Translations under genes and position numbers: made by a program
NCBI GenBank assembly: GCA_041658185.1
Contig: JBBAAR010000011.1
Coordinates: forward strand, 1 to 64,000
Direction of reading: 5' to 3'
Length of the DNA: 64,000 bases
Source: UBA8919 sp041658185
GTDB taxonomy: Bacteria; Elusimicrobiota; UBA8919
Part shown: piece after piece, positions 26,401-33,230 of the stretch
Numbering within the stretch: the first letter of the stretch is position 1
How the letters are laid out: each line of letters opens with the position of its first letter
Notes under the pieces: generated by a model
Database searches by the model: none
Seen by the model: the letters and a program-made list of their open reading frames with translations, nothing else
What the model was told of the DNA's origin: nothing

Positions 26401-28162
26401 AATTTTCGATAAAAGTAATGCCATTAATATTTGAATAACAACTGTTATTGTTCAATGTGTTGTTGGAACCGCTGACAAGAGCAATGCCATTACCACCATT
26501 TGAATAACAACTGTTATTGTTTATTGTATTGTTGGAACTGAGTTGGAGGTAAATACCAGTATAATTTGAATAACAACTGTTATTGCTTATTGTGTTGCCG
26601 CCATTGCTCCAAAGGTAAATACCTGAATTATTTGAATAACAACTGTTATTGCTTATTGTGTTGTTGGAACTGCCGTCAAGATTAATGCCATTCCGGGAAT
26701 TAGAATAGCAATTATTATTGCTCAATGTGTTGTTGGAACTGTTGACAAGAGAAATGCCATGATTCCCATTATGAATGCTACAGTAATTTATCTTTCCTCT
26801 TGTTCCTGAACCGTAAAAAGTTATACCATACTTTCCTGCATCACTCGTTTCTGCTTCACCCACTCCAAGATAGCTTACTTCCATATAATACATATTGAAG
26901 TTTGCTTCGGTCTGTGAAAGGTTTCTGATGTACGATTTGTAAGATGGGTTGTCTGATGTTATTAAGCAGTTTCTCGTAGATGGCGCTGTTGTAGTAGTTC
27001 CCTGAACATCAAAAATTCCGCCGTTATTCACAATTATTCCATACTGACCGGCTGTGTCGCATTTGATTCTGAGGACAGAAACATACCCCGTATTCGGCGG
27101 CATCAGAAATTGTCCGCCGCTCCGGATATCAACATTCCCCGCAACTATCATTGTCCTTGTATCAATTTGCGCGTCAAATTGCAATGTGCCATAAAGCGTG
27201 ATAGATAAACAAGTAACAGAAACATCATTCCTATTAAAAGTGACTGTATGCCCGCTTTGAATTTGCACACCTTGGCTGGGCCAGGGAACTGCATTGCCTT
27301 CCCATGTACCTGGGTCACTCCAATTTCCAGTTCCAGCTGACTTGGCAATAGCGGGTACAGGTATATAAATTAAAGCACCAGCGTTTACATTTGATATGTC
27401 AGCTGAGGAGTTCCACACAGACCAGTTGCCCGCAAAATCCTGCGTTTTTATCGCAAACCAGTAGGTCGCTCCGGTTCTTAAATTGTAAAGCGTTGTTGTG
27501 CAGGCGGTTAAAGGCGCCAAATTGCTCGTCGCTATATTTATTGTGTATGTCGGATTCGGCGGTAAGGTGTAATTCGCATTTGTTATTTGTGATACTGTTG
27601 AATATTTTATCTGAAATTGACTGCCCGCTGAAAGATTTTCAACAGTCCCATCATCGCCAGGCGATGTCCACTTCAAAACAACCTGCCCGTCAGCAGAACC
27701 TTTCAACGCAGTCAAATCCGAAATGCCAGCAGGTGATGTGGTATCTATGGTGAAACGATGCAGAGTATCCCAAGTATCTGGTGGCACTGGTATACAATTA
27801 TTAGTTGTTGTTTTTACTACTAATTTAACATCAAAAACTCCATCTGGTCCTGAACCAATTCTGTAGTTAAGTGTAAATGTTCCAGTATAACCAGGTGGAA
27901 TTGATGTCGCAACTGGCTGTGAATCCAAAATACAAGTAATACCTTCCACAATAAAATATGACGAATATGATGGCGGCATTACTTCTACCCCAATTGTTAC
28001 ATCTTCCATATTGCTAACACTCGCGGTAATATTTTCTACAGGAAGTATTATGCTACCCACATCTCCCGGTTTAACATAAGTGTCAGCATAAATATTCATA
28101 GAAAAAAGAACGAATATTCCGGATAATAGACCTAATAATTTTATTCTTTTTCTGATTCGCAT
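17429..28162 (-). CDS. giant secreted multidomain protein (beta-helix, Fn3, Ig-like repeats, FlgD/type-IX-like C-terminus), 3577 aa
   Basis: Signal peptide (residues 1-27), Fn3-like units, then residues about 294-1070 and again 1302-2078: two apparently identical blocks, each with a parallel beta-helix of NosD type (SNNTISNNSCYSN repeats) and Fn3-like ends. Residues about 2470-3240 hold roughly ten Ig-like units of OmpL47 type with the recurring phrase NTxPxTxIxxGxPKY. Residues about 3244-3460 are a G-Q-rich beta stretch (SGQG/SGQS repeated). The last ~90 residues (FPNPAKRGKYP...VRIYNVAGELVYS...SGVYIYLVRAKK) are a FlgD-like Ig module similar to type IX sorting domains. Start at ATG 28162 has GGAGG about 12 nt upstream. 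Likely a surface adhesin or filament. Precedes HAMP and PorV-like genes by overlapping starts and stops. Confidence 0.88.
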   Translation of the reverse strand: MRIRKRIKLLGLLSGIFVLFSMNIYADTYVKPGDVGSIILPVENITASVSNMEDVTIGVEVMPPSYSSYFIVEGITCILDSQPVATSIPPGYTGTFTLNYRIGSGPDGVFDVKLVVKTTTNNCIPVPPDTWDTLHRFTIDTTSPAGISDLTALKGSADGQVVLKWTSPGDDGTVENLSAGSQFQIKYSTVSQITNANYTLPPNPTYTINIATSNLAPLTACTTTLYNLRTGATYWFAIKTQDFAGNWSVWNSSADISNVNAGALIYIPVPAIAKSAGTGNWSDPGTWEGNAVPWPSQGVQIQSGHTVTFNRNDVSVTCLSITLYGTLQFDAQIDTRTMIVAGNVDIRSGGQFLMPPNTGYVSVLRIKCDTAGQYGIIVNNGGIFDVQGTTTTAPSTRNCLITSDNPSYKSYIRNLSQTEANFNMYYMEVSYLGVGEAETSDAGKYGITFYGSGTRGKINYCSIHNGNHGISLVNSSNNTLSNNNCYSNSRNGINLDGSSNNTISNNSCYSNNSGIYLWSNGGNTISNNSCYSNYTGIYLQLSSNNTINNNSCYSNGGNGIALVSGSNNTLNNNSCYSNINGITFIENSKNNILSNNSCYSNSYGIYTRKSINTVVNCELGKSGNYIADIGYEYSYVAKLTLKNCNLYSSKKVETYGMDTAGSYLVSYNQNGTSGTVKIWGNYDVPSGTANKFNYGEVLYVSTATLPNSTLKGTGSITYPTTDDGKTLTEFWEVKYNGTNFTVKRGTGTVLVNDGNATVGTPYTSATRGVGFTVSGTFQTGDAFYFVTISSSADQFVQKKIEFNTSPIGTKLTVNTGGTIQMIGSPTYPTISTSAASGVYYGFCSSGSVNLQNYVLSNLKSSGLEIYPNANVVDLSSGTFDNIQGSADSIYIRVKGITSTRTFYGCVFNDTLGTANYNVKADGSGINWTFLNWSGVKGGENYDYEINSANIFWDTPPPAPTNLTVDLSQTTTVQIKWVFSDNATNETGLYVSSGTDVTMRLSPNLSNGSFTGTTDWIEPNLTINTAYQRYAEAVNANGSAWSVSITSYTLANPPVGSYISSVGTTSIVLNWLPNSNSSYTRWGILRSTDNFVTSTTTLTNFDSNYTNTSYLDVGLQSDTIYWYKVQAFNGDGIATAFDATISTVTLAWPDTTPPAGISDLTALAGPVEGSITLKWTAPGDDGTVGNIVDGKYEIKYTSVAIITNANYTSPSPPFYTITISTTYAIPLQEHTTTVFNLLMNTSYYFAIKTKDEANNWSSWNSKDDTPIGQQNTAAYILIPTVVKSIASGNWNSPNTWENGNIPWPSQGVQIQSGHTVTFNRNDVSVTCLSITLYGTLQFDAQIDTRTMIVAGNVDIRSGGQFLMPPNTGYVSVLRIKCDTAGQYGIIVNNGGIFDVQGTTTTAPSTRNCLITSDNPSYKSYIRNLSQTEANFNMYYMEVSYLGVGEAETSDAGKYGITFYGSGTRGKINYCSIHNGNHGISLVNSSNNTLSNNNCYSNSRNGINLDGSSNNTISNNSCYSNNSGIYLWSNGGNTISNNSCYSNYTGIYLQLSSNNTINNNSCYSNGGNGIALVSGSNNTLNNNSCYSNINGITFIENSKNNILSNNSCYSNSYGIYTRKSINTVVNCELGKSGNYIADIGYEYSYVAKLTLKNCNLYSSKKVETYGMDTAGSYLVSYNQNGTSGTVKIWGNYDVPSGTANKFNYGEVLYVSTATLPNSTLKGTGSITYPTTDDGKTLTEFWEVKYNGTNFTVKRGTGTVLVNDGNATVGTPYTSATRGVGFTVSGTFQTGDAFYFVTISSSADQFVQKKIEFNTSPIGTKLTVNTGGTIQMIGSPTYPTISTSAASGVYYGFCSSGSVNLQNYVLSNLKSSGLEIYPNANVVDLSSGTFDNIQGSADSIYIRVKGITSTRTFYGCVFNDTLGTANYNVKADGSGINWTFLNWSGVKGGENYDYEINSANIFWDTPPPAPTNLTVDLSQTTTVQIKWVFSDNATNETGLYVSSGTDVTMRLSPNLSNGSFTGTTDWIEPNLTINTAYQRYAEAVNANGSAWSVSITSYTLANPPVGSYISSVGTTSIVLNWSANGNPAQTDYDVHYSTDSNFSVFSSTSILNGGINPTAILNNLNVNTLYYVRVRAKNKDGLLGLLSVFDTTKSSYTLANPPISTYIVNRTTYSIQIQWSANDNPSNTCWGIIRSSDSFIISTTTIKTYTDNWCSTSYMDTFNILPGNTYWYKIRTFNGDNVATAFDTTISTRTLFISRSSETVISLISEIPVSFVVIPSTQSNISLALSTATAQGLYLVSNIYDVQPDGTVFSPPAEFTFKYDTNTVTDTTTLAIYKWTGIEWTSATITNQVVLDSLNPRVVGNISSVSYYGLFLYDKTQPQIMVSSPIGGEKFIATISTITINYTVKDNLDPNPKVIAYLTDLEEGTTMAVNMGDEIEPLSIDDGFWTLTVEATDWVGNHSSSTTAKFEVIHDMKPPRTTISVGEPKYIIDVSTYVSDTTEVTLSAVDDLIDMDDNKGLGVKEIRYKINNGDWQVYTASFTIPVESSHTISYHSIDVIGNTEQSQILSVTVDNTVPTTEISVSSPQYTSDGKLWVSSETSISLSAVDGGVIPCGVKYTEYRINTGEWIKYTTGFNLSGADGDYTIYYRSGDNLDNVEESKSLTVKLDNTAPLTTISFCEPKYVSDEKIWITSSTAIDLASTDSGCGVKNTEYKIDDDPYTAYFSTFYLSTLPEGEHTIYFRSADNLNNTEQEKSVTIIIDNTPPTTSINIGNPKYTADNKIWINNYTPITLSAEDGGITPSGVKSIAYKVDNNAWQLYSSAFDLRTFNEGEHTIYYYSQDNVNNTEQIKSIKVILDVTPPVTAMLSSEPKYDNYITSDTIFALSPADGGVILSGVKYSQYNINNQFWSIYIQQFNITGADGIYAINYQSVDNVENYETAEFTTVKLDNTAPVSALTISDGKQYTSSDGKLYASMDTKYVLSAEDPVINEVASGLSKIEYSIDGSSFTIYTTSITLTEGIHTITYRGIDKLGNTELVKTFNVNVDNTPPVTQHIINGIQYTSDSKIYITPASVIGFTMIDPTVSGVASGISYTKCRIAAGEFQNILSTYTFTLTEGIHTVEYYIADNVNNTESVKQITLYVDNTAPVTEITVGEPKFTAFGETYISPRTPITLTANDPVNNNVASGVGEIQYSIDGSEFAKYISSFTLSEGVHTVGYRSIDNVQNLEETKSVKVTVAYISEYASFGANEVKVNGQGKIYGDTRSNGNVKLSGQAFIDGDVSASSITLTGQSKITGTLTQNVPAISTSAIDLVALQTQVSQNNDNSNIPKTQKGKTALVNGVLTLSGQDSLTITTGTYYLAGINLSGQTKLYLNGVVRIFCTGKIQVSGQSEVRYSGVNPYNLIIYCNTTEPITISGQGEMKGIIYAPGSDISVSGQGITLSNVFGKTVSVDGQGKVIGVTYSQPPMLAASMIKPASPVSDFILGEVYSFPNPAKRGKYPTIHIEVGLADILEVRIYNVAGELVYSTEISGSNYKTINGKYAYEYNWDISNIASGVYIYLVRAKKDSQTIKTMKKLAIIK
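21929..24259. repeat. 2331-bp internal repeat, copy 2 (C-terminal side)
   Basis: Matches 24953-27283 at a constant offset of 3024 bp (1008 codons, frame kept), from CCAGTTAAGC to GGGCCA; every stretch I compared was identical, and divergence starts abruptly at 24260 versus 27284. A 693-bp unique segment lies between the copies. Confidence 0.93.
24953..27283. repeat. 2331-bp internal repeat, copy 1 (N-terminal side)
   Basis: Partner of 21929-24259. Encodes a beta-helix block plus flanking Fn3-like segments. No synonymous differences were seen between copies, so duplication or gene conversion was recent, or the assembly copied the block. Confidence 0.93.
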
Positions 28163-28228
28163 TAAATATCAGGCCTCCTTACTATTTCCACAGTTCAGAT
28201 AGTATTTTCTTTTCATTCCCGGATTCCA

Positions 28229-29269
28229 CTACTTACGAGACTGATTAACATGCTTCAGAAACCTCAATATGTCTTTCTGATATAAGCCCCATGGCGGTTG
28301 TTTTACAACTTCTCCTTTCAAAGTTACTATCTCATTTTGTAACAGTAATGTTTCTTTCTTATCCATATTTATTAAAAGCATTACGGTTCTATTACCATCA
28401 AGGATAGGAAGTTCTCTTCTCTTGACTTTGTCTCCAAGTATCCCTTCAAGCACAAACCACTTACCTTGTTCCAAAACAACAGCGTCGTCCCCGGCCGGTA
28501 ACAAACGAAATGGTCCTTCTATCTTGACACTAAGATTTTTTGTCTTTTTCCATCCCGTGCCTTCCGGTAAGTGGTACAATCCTTCAGTCTCAGCAGTAAG
28601 GTCTCTCGCTTTTTTCCATTCTGTCCCCTTAGTACCACCATCATATAACCAAACAGAAACAGAACCGTCTATAGATAAGTAAAGTTCAGTGGTATCCTTG
28701 TCTATACCACGTATATCGTACCAGATCTTCTTTATACGTGGGTCCTTATAAGCAAATGATACGGGGTCCAGTTTTCCATAGTTAGGAGGATAGTGGCCTT
28801 TTTCATCGGGTAAGAATACCATTCTTCCAGATTTATCTTTTACCTTTTTAGGAATCGGAAGAGGCGAGAATCCTGGTTCATTAGGATGCATTTGAGAAAT
28901 AGGATATCGCAAAAGTCCAATAAAAGGTACCCGGGGATCCATAGGAAAGGAAGATGGCTCTGCACATAACATTACATTATCGGCTATATCCCATCTAAGA
29001 GTCACCACTTTCCCTCCCAAGTCACTATTGACAGCAAAAATATGAAAACTCTCCTCGTCTTTTGTGCTCGGTTTTGGCTGTAGTTTCTTCCTAATAAATG
29101 CTGTATGCCAGACCTTTGGTGGTTTCTCTTCAAAAAAGTAGATATTCTCCTTAAAAATAATAGCCTTTCGAAAAGGTTCTGACACATCTATATCCCCATA
29201 AGAAATTTGAACAATTGCAAAGATGAAAGTCATCGCTAACAATAAAACTGTTAGTGAAATAATTCTCAT
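28229..29269 (-). CDS. secreted hypothetical protein, 346 aa
   Basis: An N-terminal signal peptide (MRIISLTVLLLAMTFIFAIVQISYG) is followed by a beta-rich soluble region without a known domain. A short internal duplication, TEGLYHLPEGTGWKKTKNLS versus TKGTEWKKARDLT, suggests repeated strands. Near the centre are KDKSGRMVFLPDEKGHYPP and IDGSVSVWLYD, reminiscent of a propeller or lipocalin-like fold but not diagnostic. It sits 66 bp upstream of the giant surface protein and 40 bp downstream of another secreted protein on the same strand, so it belongs to the surface locus. Exported to periplasm or surface; function unknown. Confidence 0.8.
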   Translation of the reverse strand: MRIISLTVLLLAMTFIFAIVQISYGDIDVSEPFRKAIIFKENIYFFEEKPPKVWHTAFIRKKLQPKPSTKDEESFHIFAVNSDLGGKVVTLRWDIADNVMLCAEPSSFPMDPRVPFIGLLRYPISQMHPNEPGFSPLPIPKKVKDKSGRMVFLPDEKGHYPPNYGKLDPVSFAYKDPRIKKIWYDIRGIDKDTTELYLSIDGSVSVWLYDGGTKGTEWKKARDLTAETEGLYHLPEGTGWKKTKNLSVKIEGPFRLLPAGDDAVVLEQGKWFVLEGILGDKVKRRELPILDGNRTVMLLINMDKKETLLLQNEIVTLKGEVVKQPPWGLYQKDILRFLKHVNQSRK

Positions 29270-29309
29270 AGATTATCTCCTAATTTCATCCATTACCATT
29301 TTATCCTTT

Positions 29310-30686
29310 TCATGGATATTCTCCAAATGGATAAACATGTTCTTGTAGATTTTGATCAAAATTGCCCGGTGGATTCTTTTTCATCAAAAATACTTCTATT
29401 TCAACTCCAACATCAGTTTTATCCCCATCTCCATTCAAATCTAAATTTACCGCTGGTTCATCTACCGGCCAGTTTAATTTGTGTATAAAATAAGCATCAA
29501 TTGCCCCATCCTCAAACTCTTCGTTGGTGTTGTAAGTCACACCGTAACTTGGATCATAGTACTTTCCGTCAAACTTGGTCATTTTGTGATTGGTAAAGAG
29601 CGAAGCTGGATTTGCATTGGGACCTTGACCGCTGATTCCAATCTGATCTTTAACTTCTGCGAATTTCCATTTATACTCAGTATCCCTTTTATACGGTGGG
29701 TCGGGAATATTCAGATATGGATAATCAGTATTACCGCTAATTCCTGTACCAGCATCAAAACTCCAGTTCTTAATGAGAAAACCATCTGTTTCTATTGCTT
29801 CAAAGTAGATAAGATCGTTTGTATGGTCAATGCCTTGGTCAGACATTGTATCAATAAAGAATCTCGCCCAAGCACTGCATTGACCATCAGCATTTCTTAA
29901 TAGCTCCTCTGTAGTATACTTTTCAATTAGAAAAGATTTGTAATAATACAGTGAAGTACCATCTAATAATGCTCGTTTTACATTACAACCCGTGAAAGCA
30001 TCCCAAATTTTATAACAAACATCAGCATCCGTTAATGGTTCTTTCATTCCATCGGCAATTTTACATCCGATATGAACTGCAGTATGGTATACAGTTGTTG
30101 TTGGATCTTTCCATGTTATGTAACATTGGTTCTTGTTTGTCCCAGCATCAAACCAAGTATTACCTCCATCAGGAGAAACCTTCCAAGCAATTTCCATAGG
30201 GTCAAAAATATCAATCTCATCCACAAAAGCATTTGAGCATTCCACATTTGCAATCGTTAGTTCATTACCACTGAGTGTTGCGTCGGTTTCAGGGAAGTCA
30301 AGATTGCCCGGACCATCACCTTTGACTTTCGTGATACCACTGAAAACTGATGGTGGCTTGATAAAGAATTTAACTGAAACTTTCATTTTGGTGTTCCGGG
30401 TAAAGGCGACAGCATATTTCCGGTCACCAGGATCATCCGCATCTCCGTCAATGGGCGAAGAATTATCTTGCCAGTGTGGAGCGTCATAATCGCCACTTCC
30501 ATCATCAGCAGTTACCACATGATATTTTGTCCCAGAAAATGAAACTTCTTTTAACTTCAACTCAAATACAACAAACTTCTTTTTCGGTAGAGTTATTGGC
30601 GACAACTGTGCCGAATATATAAATTCTGTATAAAAACATAGAGTTAAAATTGTAACTATAAAAGATATTCTAAAATTTAATTTCAT
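29310..30686 (-). CDS. secreted transglutaminase-like protein, 458 aa
   Basis: Signal peptide MKLNFRISFIVTILTLCFYT..., then a beta-rich N-terminal half. Around residues 268-275 is NADGQCSAWARFF, and near 365-385 NHKMTKFDGKYYDPSYG; this Cys ... His ... Asp order and spacing matches the catalytic triad of the transglutaminase-like fold, and the YDPSYG sequence is typical after the Asp. C-terminus is acidic with DLNGDGDKTDVG, similar to a calcium-binding dockerin-type loop. Could cross-link or cleave proteins at the surface. The family call rests on motifs only; a dead or merely related fold is possible. Neighbours are other exported proteins. Confidence 0.6.
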   Translation of the reverse strand: MKLNFRISFIVTILTLCFYTEFIYSAQLSPITLPKKKFVVFELKLKEVSFSGTKYHVVTADDGSGDYDAPHWQDNSSPIDGDADDPGDRKYAVAFTRNTKMKVSVKFFIKPPSVFSGITKVKGDGPGNLDFPETDATLSGNELTIANVECSNAFVDEIDIFDPMEIAWKVSPDGGNTWFDAGTNKNQCYITWKDPTTTVYHTAVHIGCKIADGMKEPLTDADVCYKIWDAFTGCNVKRALLDGTSLYYYKSFLIEKYTTEELLRNADGQCSAWARFFIDTMSDQGIDHTNDLIYFEAIETDGFLIKNWSFDAGTGISGNTDYPYLNIPDPPYKRDTEYKWKFAEVKDQIGISGQGPNANPASLFTNHKMTKFDGKYYDPSYGVTYNTNEEFEDGAIDAYFIHKLNWPVDEPAVNLDLNGDGDKTDVGVEIEVFLMKKNPPGNFDQNLQEHVYPFGEYP

Positions 30687-30821
30687 AAATATACATTAAA
30701 AGTCAGTTCTTTGTCGCCATAAAGGCTACCGCAAATTTTTAACCGTTGCCTTTTACTTTCATTATTCCTCACACCTTTTTTTCCTCCGCTGTTATATCTT
30801 TCGCTCTTTCCGCCTCTAACA

Positions 30822-32945
30822 TTACTTTCTCTCAATTTTTAATTGATGTAACAATTGGATTTTATCTTGAACAAGTTTATTGTTTGGTGACAATCTTAAT
30901 GCAGTTTCATATTCTTGAAGTGCTTTGTTATATTTTTTAAGTTCATAATATAAAATGCCTAAATTGTTGTGTAATTCTACATCATTCGGATTTATTCCTA
31001 TCGCTTCCCTGTATTCTTTCTCTGCTTCTTCATATCTTTTTAAATTATGCAACAAAATTCCGAGATTGTTGTGTGCGTTTGCAAAATTCGGATTTATTCT
31101 TATCGCATCCCTGAACGCTTTCTCAGCTTCTTTAAATCTTTTTGAATTATACAATAAACCCCCGAGATTGTTGTACGCCTTTGCATTATCCGGATTTACC
31201 CTTATTGCATCACTGAATGCTTTTTCAGCTTCTTCATATCTTTTTAAATTATGTAACAAAATCCCGAGATTGTAGCGGGCACCTGCAAAATTCGGATTTA
31301 CCCTTATCGCATCCCTGAATGCTCTCTCCGCTTCTTCATATCTTTTTGAATTATATAACAAATTTCCGAGATTGTTGTGCGCTTTTGCATTATTTGGATT
31401 TACTCTTAGCGCCTGTCTGTATTCTTGCTCCGCTTCTTCATATCTTTTTGAATCATACAACAAATTTCCGAGATTGTTGTGTGCCTCTGCATAATTTTGG
31501 TCTATCCTTATCGCCTCTCTGTATTCTTTCTCAGCATTTTCATATCTTTTTGAATTATACAATAAAATTCCAAGGTCGCTGTGTGCCCTTACATTATTAG
31601 GGTATTTTGAAATAACATCCTGCCACATCAGAATTGGCTGTTGATAAAGTTGATTTCGCTTTATTGTACCATAACCAAGCAGGAAAATATGAAACGTTAT
31701 AATACTATTGAATAACCAATTGCGAGTTAAATTAAATTCTTTGCCAAGTGCAAAATTTATTTTAAATATCTTAAAATACAAAAAAGTAATAAAAAAATAA
31801 AATCCAAAACCGGAAAGATACAGCCGGTTTTCAACTAATGGACTTGTAGTAGGAAAAAAACTGGATGTTGGTGACAAAATTATAAAAAACCATAATACAC
31901 AAAATAGAATTATCTTTGAAATATCTGTTTTCTTTTTATAAGTCCTGTAAGTTAACCAGAATATTACCGCAAGAGACAAAAAAGATATTATTGTTTTTAA
32001 TTCCAATATCTTCGCGGGTTCAATTCTATGCTCTATACAAAATCCGATAGGGATAAACAACAATTTTAAATATCTTAAAATTATATCTGGTTGAATAATT
32101 AAATATGAGTATCTATTCCATACTTTTGTAACTTCTACCTCTACATCTCCCAGCCCACCAAGATAAAAATATCGGGATAACAAATAAATAAAAAGTAGAG
32201 CCCAAAACGGTATGTGATAATATTTTTTATCAATAGTTTTTTTTATGCTGAAGTTATTCAGAAATATGTAATCGGAAATCAGCACTATCGCCGGCAAAGT
32301 TACTGCTATTTGTTTTGAGAAAAGGGCTACTATAAAACACAATAACGATAAAATGTATAGTTTCTTATTTTTTTCAAACGTTTTTATAAAAAATAATAAA
32401 GATAAAATATAAAAAAAAGTGGCTAAAACATCGGAACGACTGAAAATATACGTTACTGCATTTGTATTGATTGGATGAATAGCAAAAAACAGTGCCGTGA
32501 AAAAGGGAAAAGTCAGAGATTGAGAAATTGAGAGATTAGGAGATTGGGACGTTAAAAGAAGTGAAATTATCTTTTTTGTCAAAAAGAACAGCAGTATTGC
32601 ATTAAATATATGCATAACAAGATTAAATAGATGATAACCGAAAGTATTTAGTTTACCAAAATAATAATTCAGCGTGAAAGTCAGATATGTCAGAGGTCTG
32701 GACGGATCATTTCTGCTGAAGTTAGGATATTGTTTACTATAAGGATAGACAAGTTTTGTTTTGAGATTACTCAGTTCTTTTATATCAGGGTTTTCTACAA
32801 TCTTTAACACATCATCAAATATAAATGGAGTTTTTAGGGAGTTATAATAGACAACTGTTGTGGCCAAAACTATTATCCCGATTGCAAGCCATTGTTTCCA
32901 GAGGCGACCCTGAACTCTATTTTCTAAAAGTTTTTCCATATTCAT
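30822..32945 (-). CDS. TMTC-like GT-C membrane protein with C-terminal TPRs
   Basis: Roughly 12 hydrophobic segments in residues 15-420 precede seven 34-residue TPR units (AHNNLGNLLYNSKRYEEAEKAFRDAIRINPN pattern) up to the end. The luminal FIFDDVLKIVENP after the first membrane segment is the acidic catalytic loop typical of GT-C glycosyltransferases (DUF1736/TMTC type), so it may add sugars to exported proteins, fitting the neighbouring surface proteins. Start is uncertain: ATG 32945 or 32939, neither with a strong ribosome site. Its leader carries a GEMM riboswitch whose terminator ends 6 nt before the start. A period-8 tandem repeat is embedded in the codons near 32514-32548. Confidence 0.85.
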   Translation of the reverse strand: MNMEKLLENRVQGRLWKQWLAIGIIVLATTVVYYNSLKTPFIFDDVLKIVENPDIKELSNLKTKLVYPYSKQYPNFSRNDPSRPLTYLTFTLNYYFGKLNTFGYHLFNLVMHIFNAILLFFLTKKIISLLLTSQSPNLSISQSLTFPFFTALFFAIHPINTNAVTYIFSRSDVLATFFYILSLLFFIKTFEKNKKLYILSLLCFIVALFSKQIAVTLPAIVLISDYIFLNNFSIKKTIDKKYYHIPFWALLFIYLLSRYFYLGGLGDVEVEVTKVWNRYSYLIIQPDIILRYLKLLFIPIGFCIEHRIEPAKILELKTIISFLSLAVIFWLTYRTYKKKTDISKIILFCVLWFFIILSPTSSFFPTTSPLVENRLYLSGFGFYFFITFLYFKIFKINFALGKEFNLTRNWLFNSIITFHIFLLGYGTIKRNQLYQQPILMWQDVISKYPNNVRAHSDLGILLYNSKRYENAEKEYREAIRIDQNYAEAHNNLGNLLYDSKRYEEAEQEYRQALRVNPNNAKAHNNLGNLLYNSKRYEEAERAFRDAIRVNPNFAGARYNLGILLHNLKRYEEAEKAFSDAIRVNPDNAKAYNNLGGLLYNSKRFKEAEKAFRDAIRINPNFANAHNNLGILLHNLKRYEEAEKEYREAIGINPNDVELHNNLGILYYELKKYNKALQEYETALRLSPNNKLVQDKIQLLHQLKIERK
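30925..31600. repeat. 102-bp periodic TPR-coding repeats
   Basis: Seven ~102-bp units encode the TPR motifs of the TMTC-like protein; the DNA units are alike (TCTTCATATCTTTTTGAATTATAC-type stretches) and could recombine. Boundaries approximate. Confidence 0.7.
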
Positions 32946-32950
32946 TTCAT

Positions 32951-33033
32951 AAAACAAAAAGCCAAGTTACTGAAATTAACTAAACTGCTCTTTTGAGCAA
33001 TCTCAAAATTATCTTTCGGTAACCCGGCTGACT
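32951..33033 (-). terminator. riboswitch expression platform: intrinsic terminator overlapping the aptamer
   Basis: On the minus strand AGCCGGGTTAC of the aptamer 3' side can pair (two G-U) with GTAACTTGGCT at 32960-32970, followed by TTTTTGTTTT (32951-32959). An inner hairpin TTGCTC-AAAA-GAGCAG lies in the loop. Ligand binding would hold AGCCGGGTTAC in the aptamer and prevent termination, an ON switch. Confidence 0.7.
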
Positions 33034-33115
33034 TTTCTTTCTATCGGCAACTCGGCGAACTCTTAAAAAGTCCCGCGGTTTTGCGTCCCCGACTCGCGTC
33101 GGCTCTGGATTTTTT
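33012..33115 (-). promoter_or_regulatory. GEMM-type (cyclic dinucleotide) riboswitch aptamer
   Basis: Minus strand: CCGAC-GCGA-GTCGG forms the GNRA-capped hairpin, followed immediately by the near-invariant GGGACGCAAA (33080-33089), then ACC-GC-GGGACT, a stem GACTTTT/AAAAGTC, and the conserved 3' end CAGCCGGGTTACCG. This layout is the c-di-GMP-I/GEMM family; I cannot tell c-di-GMP from 3',3'-cGAMP specificity. It lies in the leader of the TMTC-like gene. Confidence 0.85.
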
Positions 33116-33120
33116 CAGAG

Positions 33121-33151
33121 GGTCTTCTCCCGCCCAATGGCAGGTCAGACC
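33121..33151 (-). promoter_or_regulatory. hairpin 5' of the riboswitch
   Basis: Minus-strand GGTCTGACCTGCC can fold with GGGCGGGAGAAGACC (outer GGTCT/AGACC, inner CCTGCC/GGGCGG). It may stabilise the leader or be part of a second element; role unclear. Confidence 0.4.
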
Positions 33152-33198
33152 GTGTGCCCTTATCGTTGACAATCTCAATAAAAAAATAAAAGAACAAA

Positions 33199-33230
33199 TA
33201 AAAAGCCCCTGATTTTTACATCAAGGGCTT
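33199..33230 (-). terminator. intrinsic terminator of small RNA B
   Basis: Minus-strand GCCCTTGATG and ATCAGGGGC form the stem, then TTTTTATTTG. Nearly the same sequence as at 4541-4570. Confidence 0.8.
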
